Shown in pieces: positions 34,312 through 42,087 of a stretch of DNA of 64,000 bases; positions within the stretch are counted from its first letter, which is position 1, and each line of letters begins with the position of its first letter. This DNA is from Pseudomonas oryzae (GTDB lineage Bacteria > Pseudomonadota > Gammaproteobacteria > Pseudomonadales > Pseudomonadaceae). The notes below the pieces were generated by a model. The model searched no databases and was not told the origin of the DNA. It saw only the letters and a program-made list of their open reading frames with translations. Location: the NCBI RefSeq assembly GCF_900104805.1, contig NZ_LT629751.1, positions 1,283,001-1,347,000 on the forward strand, in the 5' to 3' direction. The position numbers and the translations under genes are program-made.

Positions 34312-36333
34312 TCAGGCGTTGCGCCGTTGCTGTTCCAGGCGCCGCCTGAGCAGCAGCGAGGGCAGGGTGACGTCCACCGTGTCGGCGCCCAGGTCGACCC
34401 CGGTGGCGGCGCGGTAGGCGTGCACGTAGCCCTGCACCTGCGGGCGGAAGAAGCGTGCCCAGTTGAACGCCTGCAGCGGCTCGTAGACGTCGCTCCAGTG
34501 CCCCCAGCGGATCGACAGCAGCAACTGCTCGCCGAACACCGCGAGGTTGCGGAAGTGCAGCACGCTGGTGTCGCTCCAGCCCTGCAGCTTCTTCATCGCG
34601 TCGACGCGATCCATCCACGGCTCCGGATAGGCCACCATCACCCGCGTCGGCAGGAACTCGCGCAGTTCCGGCCGCGCCAGCAGCCACTGCTGCATGAGCA
34701 TCTCGATGCGCGCGGTGGAGGGCAGGTCGCCGAACTGGTTGTGCGCGCCCTGGGAGAGGATCAGGTGCACCTCCTTGAGTGCGTTGAGCACCGGGAAGGC
34801 GTCGGCCTTGACGTTGGTGTCGTCGTCCTGCTTGTAGAAGGACGGCAGCAGGCGCAGCAGGTTGTGGAACGCCTCGATGAACTTCGAGCGGCTGTCGGCG
34901 GCGCGGATCTCCTGCACCGCCTTGCCGTCCAGGCGCAGGCCGTAGTGGTGGTCGTACTCGTAGTTGCGGCGCACCACGCTGAGGCGGTGCTGCTCGTCCT
35001 GCACGTAGCCCCACAGCAGGTTGTTCAGCGGGCGCAGCGGGTCGATCTCGACGTGCGCCAGCGCGTCGCGCTCGCCCGGCCCGCGGATGTTCTGGAAGCG
35101 CCGGGTGATGCTGTTGACGGTCTGCACCAGCATGCCTTCCTCCTGCCAGTACGACCAGATCAGCTCCAGCAGGCAGGGGTTGCCCAGCTTTTCCTGGAGG
35201 ATGCCGTAGCAGTTGTCGCCCTGGCCGTCGCGGCCGTGGCGGACATCCTCGAAGCGGTTCAGCTTGAGCGGGATGTCCGGCAGCTTGGCGCGGATCACCG
35301 CCAGGTAGGGCAGGGTCTTGTTGCCCTGCACGTCGACCAGGTATTCCGCGCTGACCGGATAGGGCAGGTCGCGGCGGTCGAAGTAGGCCTCGTCCTTCTG
35401 CGCGTCGAACGGCCGCGGCTCGGCCAGCACCCCGCAGTTGACCATGACGAAGGCTTCGGTGGCGGCCTTGACCACCCGGTAGGCGTCGGCGCCGGCGAAC
35501 GGCAGCAGCCGCTGGCTGCGCAGGGCGGCGAACTCCTCCGCCTTGTGCTCGAAGCGCTCGCTCTCGAAGGGCGCCAGGTCGGTGGGCTTGGCCTCTCCGC
35601 AGAACAGCCAGTTCATGTAGCCCAGGTAGTTGTTGAACGACAGCGCCTCGGTGCTGTTGAGGATGGCCTGCCAGAAGGCGGTGTCGGGGGTGGAGGTGGT
35701 CTGCGTGCGTCGGCGGCTGACCTGCAGTTCGCCGGCCACGTTCTGCACATTGGGCAGCACGCTGAGTTCGCCGTGCACGCTGAGTTCCGGGCTGCCGGTC
35801 AGCTGGGCGGTCCAGCTCATCAGGCCTTGGGCATGCGCGTGGTAGAGGTATTCGCGCACCTGCCGGTCGCCCTCCAGGCGTTCCTGGTAGCCGGGCATCA
35901 CCGTGCCGCCGCTGGCGATCAGCGCGGTGGTGAAGTCGCGGCCCAGCGCCTTGCGCCAAGACAGGCGCATCAGCAGCGACTGGCCCTGGGGAATCTGGTT
36001 GCAGGGCGTCGTGGTGCAGTCGTCGCCGGCGCGGAAGGTCTCGACGGCGAAGCCGAACGGCAGCGCACAGCAGGCCTGCACCTGGCAGCCGGCGTGCACC
36101 TCGCCCTTCCAGCTGGCGGACAGGCCATGGGCCTCGGTGCTCGCCTGGTAGGTGCCGGCGCACGGCAGCGTCACCAGGCAGTGGCCATCCGCCCCCGTCA
36201 TGCCCTTCCAGTCGAAACGGTCGTTGAATACCCGCACCGGGGCGCCGCTGATCGCGCCCTTGCTGCCGGCCTCGTCGTGGACGAACACGTCGAGCGTGGC
36301 GGGCTGGTGGGATCCTGAGTCGTGAGCTTTCAT
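34312..36333 (-). CDS. Large protein of unknown function with N-terminal beta-sandwich (operon gene 4)
   Basis: A 673-residue protein from the ATG at 36333, chosen because AGGAGG lies 5 nt upstream; an ATG at 36369 would overlap the preceding gene. Residues of about 10-95 (LDVFVHDEAGSKGAISGAPV..., MTGADGHCLVTLPCAGTYQA) resemble a carboxypeptidase-regulatory-like or transthyretin-like sandwich. The remaining 570 residues match no family I know; they are rich in aromatic and charged residues (NNYLGYMNWLFCGE, NCYGILQEKLGNPCLLELIWSYWQEEGMLVQTV). No signal peptide or membrane segment is seen. Gaps are 16 and 10 bp to neighbours. Confidence 0.75.
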   Translation of the reverse strand: MKAHDSGSHQPATLDVFVHDEAGSKGAISGAPVRVFNDRFDWKGMTGADGHCLVTLPCAGTYQASTEAHGLSASWKGEVHAGCQVQACCALPFGFAVETFRAGDDCTTTPCNQIPQGQSLLMRLSWRKALGRDFTTALIASGGTVMPGYQERLEGDRQVREYLYHAHAQGLMSWTAQLTGSPELSVHGELSVLPNVQNVAGELQVSRRRTQTTSTPDTAFWQAILNSTEALSFNNYLGYMNWLFCGEAKPTDLAPFESERFEHKAEEFAALRSQRLLPFAGADAYRVVKAATEAFVMVNCGVLAEPRPFDAQKDEAYFDRRDLPYPVSAEYLVDVQGNKTLPYLAVIRAKLPDIPLKLNRFEDVRHGRDGQGDNCYGILQEKLGNPCLLELIWSYWQEEGMLVQTVNSITRRFQNIRGPGERDALAHVEIDPLRPLNNLLWGYVQDEQHRLSVVRRNYEYDHHYGLRLDGKAVQEIRAADSRSKFIEAFHNLLRLLPSFYKQDDDTNVKADAFPVLNALKEVHLILSQGAHNQFGDLPSTARIEMLMQQWLLARPELREFLPTRVMVAYPEPWMDRVDAMKKLQGWSDTSVLHFRNLAVFGEQLLLSIRWGHWSDVYEPLQAFNWARFFRPQVQGYVHAYRAATGVDLGADTVDVTLPSLLLRRRLEQQRRNA

Positions 36334-36349
36334 GTCAACCTCCTGCCGG

Positions 36350-37687
36350 CTAGCGGGTAGCCAGGCCATGTTCTGATTCCAGCCAGGCTCGGCTGGTGGC
36401 TCGCTGGAGCACCGCCGTGCGGCAGGCCGATGCCGTATCGAGGGTGCTGCGCAGCGCCCAGTGGGTGAGCAGTTTGCTCAGCAGGGCGCTCTCCGCCTCC
36501 GGACTCAGCCGCCCGTCGACGCGGCTCTGGCCGAGCACGGCGAACACCAGGGTGGGCGGCGCGCGGTACATGCCGGCCGGCGCCCGGCACCAGCTGCGGT
36601 ACAGGTCCGCCAGGCGCCGCGGCTGTCGTTCGCGCACCGCCAGCGCTTCGTGCAGCGCCTTGCCGCGCAGGCGTGGCGGGCGATGGTTGACCAGCAGGCT
36701 GACGAACGCCGGCATGGTCGCCCGCAACTGGTCGAGCAGGCGCAGGCGCGCCGGATCCAGGCCCTGCGGCGGGTACAGCGATTGCCACAGCGCCGCCAGG
36801 CGCGCCCACTGCGGATGCGGGTAGAGGGCCTGGCCGATGGCGCAGCTCAGCGTGACCCTGATCCACGGCACCGGATGCGGATCGTCCAGGTTCAGGCGGA
36901 ACATGAACGGCCGCGGCAGGCTGACCACGCCCATCAGGCCCAGCGTCGAGCAGATGCCGACCCGCGCCACCGACCAGAAGTCGGCGACGATCTCCGAGAT
37001 CCAGCGCGCCCACAGCTGCCAGGCCTCGCGGTCGGCGGCGCTGCCGCGCTGCATGCCCTGCAGCAGCGGCCGCAGCGAGTCGACCAGATCGAGCAGCGCC
37101 GCCGCCTGATGGCCGACCTCGTGGATCAGCGAGGAGGCGATGCCGCTGCCGACCATCCGCTCGCGCGGCACGCGAATGATCGCCACCGGGTTGCTGCCGC
37201 CGCCCGGCAGGCGCGTGCGCGCCCGGCGGATGGCGGCGCCGATGCCGCGGTCCAGGTAGCAGATCACCGGCGGCACCGGGTAGTAGCTGCCCGCCAGGGT
37301 CAGGGCGTCGGCCGAGACCACGTCGAGGCCGGACATCCACACGCCGGTGTCGTGCTCGCTGCGCTGGGAGATCACGTCGTTGAACAGGTCGAACTGGGTG
37401 AGCACGGCGTTGAAGCGCAGACGCAGGAAGGAAAACCTGCGCTGCGCCTCGGCATCCGTGGCCAGCCGGGCCGACGGGCCGCCCAGCCAGCCGAGGAAAC
37501 CCTGCACCAGCGCGCCGACATCCCGCTTGCCGGCCAGCAGATGCTGCTCGATGGCAGTCTGCGCGCCGGGCAGCAGGGCCGCTGCCGGGACCATCGGCTC
37601 CAGCAGGGCGAACGGGCGCACCTGGGCCAGCCGCGTCAGCAGCGCGCGTGCCTCCTGAGCGAGGATCCAGGCAGCGAAGGGCGACAT
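36350..37687 (-). CDS. Putative zinc metallopeptidase-like protein (operon gene 3)
   Basis: A 445-residue protein with HEVGHQ at 189-194 (HExxH zinc motif) and WISEIVADFW at about 229-238, where E232 is placed as a third zinc ligand and AD follows as in gluzincins. The surrounding helices, such as SGIASSLIHEVGHQAAALLDLVDSL, fit a peptidase core. No signal peptide is evident. It starts 5 bp after the second small-protein gene and could process proteins of this operon, which is inference. The family is not one I recognise. Confidence 0.72.
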   Translation of the reverse strand: MSPFAAWILAQEARALLTRLAQVRPFALLEPMVPAAALLPGAQTAIEQHLLAGKRDVGALVQGFLGWLGGPSARLATDAEAQRRFSFLRLRFNAVLTQFDLFNDVISQRSEHDTGVWMSGLDVVSADALTLAGSYYPVPPVICYLDRGIGAAIRRARTRLPGGGSNPVAIIRVPRERMVGSGIASSLIHEVGHQAAALLDLVDSLRPLLQGMQRGSAADREAWQLWARWISEIVADFWSVARVGICSTLGLMGVVSLPRPFMFRLNLDDPHPVPWIRVTLSCAIGQALYPHPQWARLAALWQSLYPPQGLDPARLRLLDQLRATMPAFVSLLVNHRPPRLRGKALHEALAVRERQPRRLADLYRSWCRAPAGMYRAPPTLVFAVLGQSRVDGRLSPEAESALLSKLLTHWALRSTLDTASACRTAVLQRATSRAWLESEHGLATR

Positions 37688-37692
37688 GGCCG

Positions 37693-38367
37693 CTACACCC
37701 CGTAGAGGACGATCTTGTTGCCGTGGCGCACCCAGCGCCCGCTCATGCTACGGCCGCTTCGCGCCGTCGCCCCCAGCGGCTGCCGGCCGGCGCCGAGCAA
37801 GCCGGGCGCGAGCTGCCGCGAGGCGGCGATGGCGGCGGCCTGGGCCACCTTGTGCGGGTTGGCGCCGGGCGGGGCGGCGGCGGCCTTCTGCACGGTGTTG
37901 GCGGCCAGGCGCACGAACTGGCGGGCGCCCTCGAACTCCAGCTCCTCCTGCTCCATGGTCTCCGCTTCGAGGCCCAGGGCGCGGCCCGCCGCCGAGGCCA
38001 GGCCGCTGCCGATCTTGGCGCCCAGCGGCCCGCCGACGTAGGCGCCGAGGGCGCCACCGGCCAGCGGCAGGGCCTTCTTGGCCACCCCCTTGAGCACGCC
38101 GCCGAGCGCCTTGCCGACCGGCGAGCGGACCACCTGACCGACCGCGCGGCCGGCCTTCTTCAGCAGGTTGCCGAGGAACTGTTCGAGCTCCTCCTCGTTG
38201 CTCACTCCCAGCAGCTCGCCGGCCAGTTCCAGTTCGTCAGCCTCGCTGAGAATGGTTTCGTCGGCCATCTCGCCCGACCACTCCTGTTCGCCATATTCGA
38301 AACTCTCGGTTTCGAATGCCGACAGCTCGGGCATGTATTCCATTTGCGTGCGATCGATGTCGTGCAT
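37693..38367 (-). CDS. Glycine-zipper small protein with C-terminal motif (operon gene 2)
   Basis: A 224-residue protein from ATG 38367 (AAGGAG upstream). Four parts are visible: an acidic N-terminus (1-62), a lysine/glycine-rich stretch (69-98), a glycine-zipper hydrophobic region (99-133: ALPLAGGALGAYVGG, then GAKIGSGLASAAGRALG), and a conserved block EFEGARQFVRLAANTV (144-159). It ends in the 15-residue motif G-R-W-V-R-x-G-x-x-I-V-L-Y (210-224). The zipper resembles pore-forming peptides and bacteriocins. It shares the block and C-terminus with the preceding gene product. No signal peptide. Unknown function; secreted or membrane-active protein is one possibility. Confidence 0.8.
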   Translation of the reverse strand: MHDIDRTQMEYMPELSAFETESFEYGEQEWSGEMADETILSEADELELAGELLGVSNEEELEQFLGNLLKKAGRAVGQVVRSPVGKALGGVLKGVAKKALPLAGGALGAYVGGPLGAKIGSGLASAAGRALGLEAETMEQEELEFEGARQFVRLAANTVQKAAAAPPGANPHKVAQAAAIAASRQLAPGLLGAGRQPLGATARSGRSMSGRWVRHGNKIVLYGV

Positions 38368-38407
38368 GATTGACTCCTTATGAGGGGAGGCGCCGGTCCG
38401 CGTGGGA

Positions 38408-39028
38408 TCAGCTGTTGTCGACGATGATGTGGTGGCCCTGGCGAACCCAGCGCCCTTGCTCACTGCCCGGCAGGCCCGAACGGGCGCCTGCGGACTTGCG
38501 GCCCGGTTGCGCTGGCAGCAGGCCCGGCGCGTGGCGCTGCGCCGCCCTGTGCAGTGCCGCGCGGGCAACTGACTGCGCGTTGCCGCCCGGCAGCCGTAGC
38601 GCCGTGCGGGTCGCGCTGTTGGCCAGGCGCACGAAACGCCTGGCCGCCTCGAATTCCTGATCCTCCGGGCTCAGCCCTTCCAGCTCGAGGCCGAAGTAGC
38701 GCCCGGCCGCCGCCGCGGTGCCGGACGCGCGGGCGCTGCCCGGCCGTCCGCTCAGCGCCCGCTCCAGCACCGGCAGGGTGCGCCGCGCGGTGGCGCTCAG
38801 CAGTGCCGCCAGGGCGCGTCCCTGCGCCGAGCCGGGCGCCAGACCGGCGCGCGCCTGCAGGCGGGTGAGCAGCTGCGCCAACTGGGGCGGGCTGCGGACT
38901 TCCAGCAGCGCCGCGGCGAACTCCAGCTCGTCCAGTTCGTCCTGCTCGGCGGCGACGGGGCGCAGCGCCGGCTGCTGTAGCTCGAGGGCTGCGAACTGCG
39001 GCTGGTAGTCGAGAAGCGCGCGCGTCAT
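38408..39028 (-). CDS. Small alanine-rich protein with the same C-terminal motif (operon gene 1)
   Basis: A 206-residue protein from ATG 39028, with AGGAGG 8 nt upstream. It is a diverged relative of the next gene: both share an acidic leucine-rich N-terminal region (LDELEFAAALLEVRSPPQL), the block EFEAARRFVRLANSAT (125-140), an APGLL segment and the C-terminal 15-residue motif (192-206, G-R-W-V-R-x-G-x-x-I-I-V). The central region is alanine-rich but lacks the strong glycine zipper. First gene of the operon, 40 bp before gene 2. Function unknown. Confidence 0.8.
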   Translation of the reverse strand: MTRALLDYQPQFAALELQQPALRPVAAEQDELDELEFAAALLEVRSPPQLAQLLTRLQARAGLAPGSAQGRALAALLSATARRTLPVLERALSGRPGSARASGTAAAAGRYFGLELEGLSPEDQEFEAARRFVRLANSATRTALRLPGGNAQSVARAALHRAAQRHAPGLLPAQPGRKSAGARSGLPGSEQGRWVRQGHHIIVDNS

Positions 39029-39317
39029 GCCTGGATCCTCCTGTCGCGGCCGGTGCCGGCGGGGTGGCGAAGCCTGCAGGGCATATCGCAAGGGGCGTGC
39101 CAGCGGCGCAGGCGCGTTTGGCCGGGGTTAGCGTGGCCGTCGGGCGAAAGGAACTTCGCGCGGGGCGGCCGGCTTGGGGTGCGGGGGTGAAAAATGCTTC
39201 GCGCCTGGCGCAGGCAGCCGAACCCGCTGGCGCCCGGGGACGATCTGTCGTGGGAATGCCGTGCATTGCGCCGGCGGGATTGGCTAACCTGCGCGCATTC
39301 GCCAACAGGAGGTTTCC

Positions 39318-39797
39318 ATGAGCTTCGAGATCCGTCCCGCCCAGCCTGCCGACGCCGAACAGATCCTCGCCTTCATCCGCGAGCTGGCCATCTACGAGCG
39401 CGCCGAGCACTCGGTGGTGGCCAGCGTCGACGACATCCGCCGCAGCCTGTTCGCCGAGGGCGCCCCGGCCCGTGCGCTGATGTGCCTGCGCGATGGCCGG
39501 CCGGTCGGCTACGCGGTGTACTTCTTCAGCTACTCGACCTGGCTGGGGCGCAACGGCATCTACCTGGAGGACCTCTACGTCACGCCCGAACAGCGCGGCA
39601 GCGGCGCGGGCCGTCAGTTGCTGCGCCACATCGCCCGCGAGGCGGTGGCCAACGACTGCGGGCGGCTGGAGTGGAGCGTGCTGGACTGGAACGAGCCGGC
39701 CATCGGCTTCTACCGCTCGCTGGGCGCCGAGCCGCAGGACGAGTGGGTGCGCTACCGCCTGGAGGGCGAGGCGCTGCGCAGCTTCGCCCGGGGCTGA
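39318..39797 (+). CDS. GNAT-family N-acetyltransferase
   Basis: A 159-residue acetyl-CoA-dependent acetyltransferase with the fold-typical segments IRPAQPADAEQILAFIRELA, IYLEDLYVTPEQRGSGAGRQLLRHI (acetyl-CoA loop Q/RGxGxG/A) and WNEPAIGFYRSLGA. The YLEDLYV phrase is that of diamine (spermidine/spermine) acetyltransferase-like GNATs; the substrate is not certain. ATG 39318 has AGGAGG upstream. Divergent from the seven-gene operon across 289 bp in which no other gene is seen. Confidence 0.88.
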   Translation: MSFEIRPAQPADAEQILAFIRELAIYERAEHSVVASVDDIRRSLFAEGAPARALMCLRDGRPVGYAVYFFSYSTWLGRNGIYLEDLYVTPEQRGSGAGRQLLRHIAREAVANDCGRLEWSVLDWNEPAIGFYRSLGAEPQDEWVRYRLEGEALRSFARG

Positions 39798-39813
39798 AGC
39801 CGCGCAGCCGGGC

Positions 39814-42087
39814 TCAGCACTTCACCAGCGCCGGCCGCCACCAGCCGGGGAGCAGCGCGCGGACCGCGGGCTGGGCGAAGCGGTCGTCGAGCAGGTACAC
39901 CACGCCCTCGTCCGAGGTGGTGCGGATCACCCGCCCGGCGGCCTGCACCACCTTCTGCAGCCCGGGGTACAGGTAGGCGTAGTCGTAGCCGTTGTCCGGG
40001 CCGAACAGCTGCGCCATGCGCGCCTTGACCTCCTCGTTGACCTCGTTGACCTGCGGCAGGCCGAGGGTGGCGATGAAGGCGCCGATCAGCCGCTCGCCGG
40101 GCAGGTCGATGCCCTCGCCGAAGGCGCCGCCGAGCACGGCGAAGCCGATACCGCGCGAGTGCTCGGTGAAACCGTCGAGGAAGGCCTGGCGCTCGCCCTC
40201 GTTCATGCTGCGGCTCTGCGCCGTGGTCGGGATGTCCGGATGCAGGGTGGCGAACAGCTCCAGCACCTGCTGCAGGTAGGCGTAGCTGCTGAAGAACGCC
40301 AGGTAGTTGCCCGGCCGCGCGCGGTACTGCGCGGCGATGACCCGGCAGATCGGCGCCAGGCTCGCCGCGCGGTGCTGGTAGCGGGTCGACAGGTTGCGCA
40401 CGATGCGCACCGCCAGCTGTTCGGCGGCGAACGGCGACTCCACCTCCAGCCAGCGGCTGTCCTGCGGCAGGCCGAGCAGGTCGCGGTAGTAGTCGGCCGG
40501 GCGCAGGGTGGCGGAGAACAGCGTGGTGCTGTGGGCGTTGGCGAAGCGTTCGGCGAGGAAGGGCGCCGGCACCAGGTTGCGCAGGCACAGGGTCGAGCGG
40601 CTGCGACTGGCCTTGCCGGCATGCCGGCTGATGTCGAACAGCGAGTGCGGCCCGTAGGCCTCGGCGAGGCGGCAGAACTGCAGGGCATCCAGATAGAACT
40701 GCAGCAGGGCGCGCTCGTTGCCGTCGGGCTGGTCGGTCAGGTGGTCGGTGATGGCGCTGACCGCCTTCTGCAGCGCGGCGACGAACAGGTCCGGCACGCC
40801 GGGCAGGATCTGGTAGTCGCTGTCCTGGTCGCGGTTGAGCTGGTTCCAGTGGCGGCCGACCCGCTCCAGCGGGCTCTTCAGCTTGGCCGGCGCCGACTTG
40901 CGCATGTCCATGAACACGTGCTGGTCCAGCTCGGCGGTGTACATGCCGCGCGCCCGCTCGACCAGGTTGTGCGCCTCGTCGACCAGCACGGTCACCCGCC
41001 AGTCGTTGAGCACCGTCAGGCCGTGGAGCAGGGCGCTGAGGTCGAAGTAGTAGTTGTAGTCGCCGACCACCACGTCGGCCCAGCGGCACAGCTCCTGGCT
41101 CAGGTAGTAGGGGCAGACCTGGTGGGCGAGGGCGATCTCGCGCACCTCGGCCTGGGTCAGCCAGCGCCGCCCGAGCGCCGCCAGCCGCGCCGCCGGCAGG
41201 CGGTCGTAGAAGCCCTTGGCCAGCGGGCAGGACTCGCCGTGGCAGCTGCGCTCCGGGTGCTCGCAGGCCTTGTCGCGCGCCACGTGTTCGAGCACCCGCA
41301 GCGGCAGCTCGGCTTCCTGTTGGCGCAGGCTGGCCAGCGCATCCAGGGCCAGGCGCCGGCCCGGCGTCTTGGCGGTGAGGAAGAACAGCCGGTCGAGCCG
41401 TTGGCCGGGGAAGGCCTTGAGCTGGGGGAACAGGGTGGCGAGGGTCTTGCCGATGCCGGTGGTGGCCTGCGCCAGCAGCGTGTCGCCGTCGCGGGCGGCA
41501 CGGTAAACCGCCTCGGCGAGCTGGCGCTGGCCGCGGCGGAACTCGGGCCAGGGGAAGCGCAGGCAGGTGAGGCCGGCGTCGCGCGCCACGCGGTGCGCCT
41601 GCTCCTGCTCTGCCCAGGCGATGAAGCGCTGGCACTGCAGGGCGAAGAAGGCCTCCAGCTCGGCCGCCGCGAAGCGCTCGCGCAGGACGGTCTCCTTCTG
41701 CGTGAGCACGTTGAAGTAGACGACCGCCAGCTCGATCTCGGTGAGGCCCTCGCTCTGGCACAGCAGCCAGCCGTACACCTTGGCCTGCGCCCAGTGCAGC
41801 TGGCGGTGGTTGTCGGGGATGCGCGCCACGTCGCCGCGGTGGGTCTTGATCTCCTCCAGCAGGTTCTCCAGCGGGTCGTAGCCGTCGGCGCGGCCGCTGA
41901 CCCGCAGGCCGGGATAGCCGCCGGCCAGCGGTAGTTCGGCCCGGTAGTGCGGGCCGCGCCGCGCCACCACCGTCTGGTGGCCGGCGATGCCCTCCTGGGC
42001 GGTGGGCGCCGGGGTGAAACGCAGGTCGAGGTCGCCGGCCTTGGCGGTGAACTCGCACAGCGCACGCACGGCGACCGCATAGCTCAT
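39814..42087 (-). CDS. XPD/DinG-type DNA helicase fused to a RecB-like nuclease domain
   Basis: A 757-residue protein from ATG 42087. Residues of about 1-130 show RecB/Cas4-type nuclease motifs: GRADGYDP, EEIKTH (E79-K81) and QAKVY (101-105). The helicase part has Walker A TTGIGKT (209-215), four cysteines for an iron-sulfur cluster (C275, C282, C287, C325), DEAH at 370-373 and the C-terminal QAAGRVIRT. Its start overlaps the FAN1-type gene by 4 nt (ATGA), so the two are co-translated. Likely role: DNA end or crosslink processing. A longer upstream start would run antisense through the neighbour and is rejected. Confidence 0.88.
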   Translation of the reverse strand: MSYAVAVRALCEFTAKAGDLDLRFTPAPTAQEGIAGHQTVVARRGPHYRAELPLAGGYPGLRVSGRADGYDPLENLLEEIKTHRGDVARIPDNHRQLHWAQAKVYGWLLCQSEGLTEIELAVVYFNVLTQKETVLRERFAAAELEAFFALQCQRFIAWAEQEQAHRVARDAGLTCLRFPWPEFRRGQRQLAEAVYRAARDGDTLLAQATTGIGKTLATLFPQLKAFPGQRLDRLFFLTAKTPGRRLALDALASLRQQEAELPLRVLEHVARDKACEHPERSCHGESCPLAKGFYDRLPAARLAALGRRWLTQAEVREIALAHQVCPYYLSQELCRWADVVVGDYNYYFDLSALLHGLTVLNDWRVTVLVDEAHNLVERARGMYTAELDQHVFMDMRKSAPAKLKSPLERVGRHWNQLNRDQDSDYQILPGVPDLFVAALQKAVSAITDHLTDQPDGNERALLQFYLDALQFCRLAEAYGPHSLFDISRHAGKASRSRSTLCLRNLVPAPFLAERFANAHSTTLFSATLRPADYYRDLLGLPQDSRWLEVESPFAAEQLAVRIVRNLSTRYQHRAASLAPICRVIAAQYRARPGNYLAFFSSYAYLQQVLELFATLHPDIPTTAQSRSMNEGERQAFLDGFTEHSRGIGFAVLGGAFGEGIDLPGERLIGAFIATLGLPQVNEVNEEVKARMAQLFGPDNGYDYAYLYPGLQKVVQAAGRVIRTTSDEGVVYLLDDRFAQPAVRALLPGWWRPALVKC

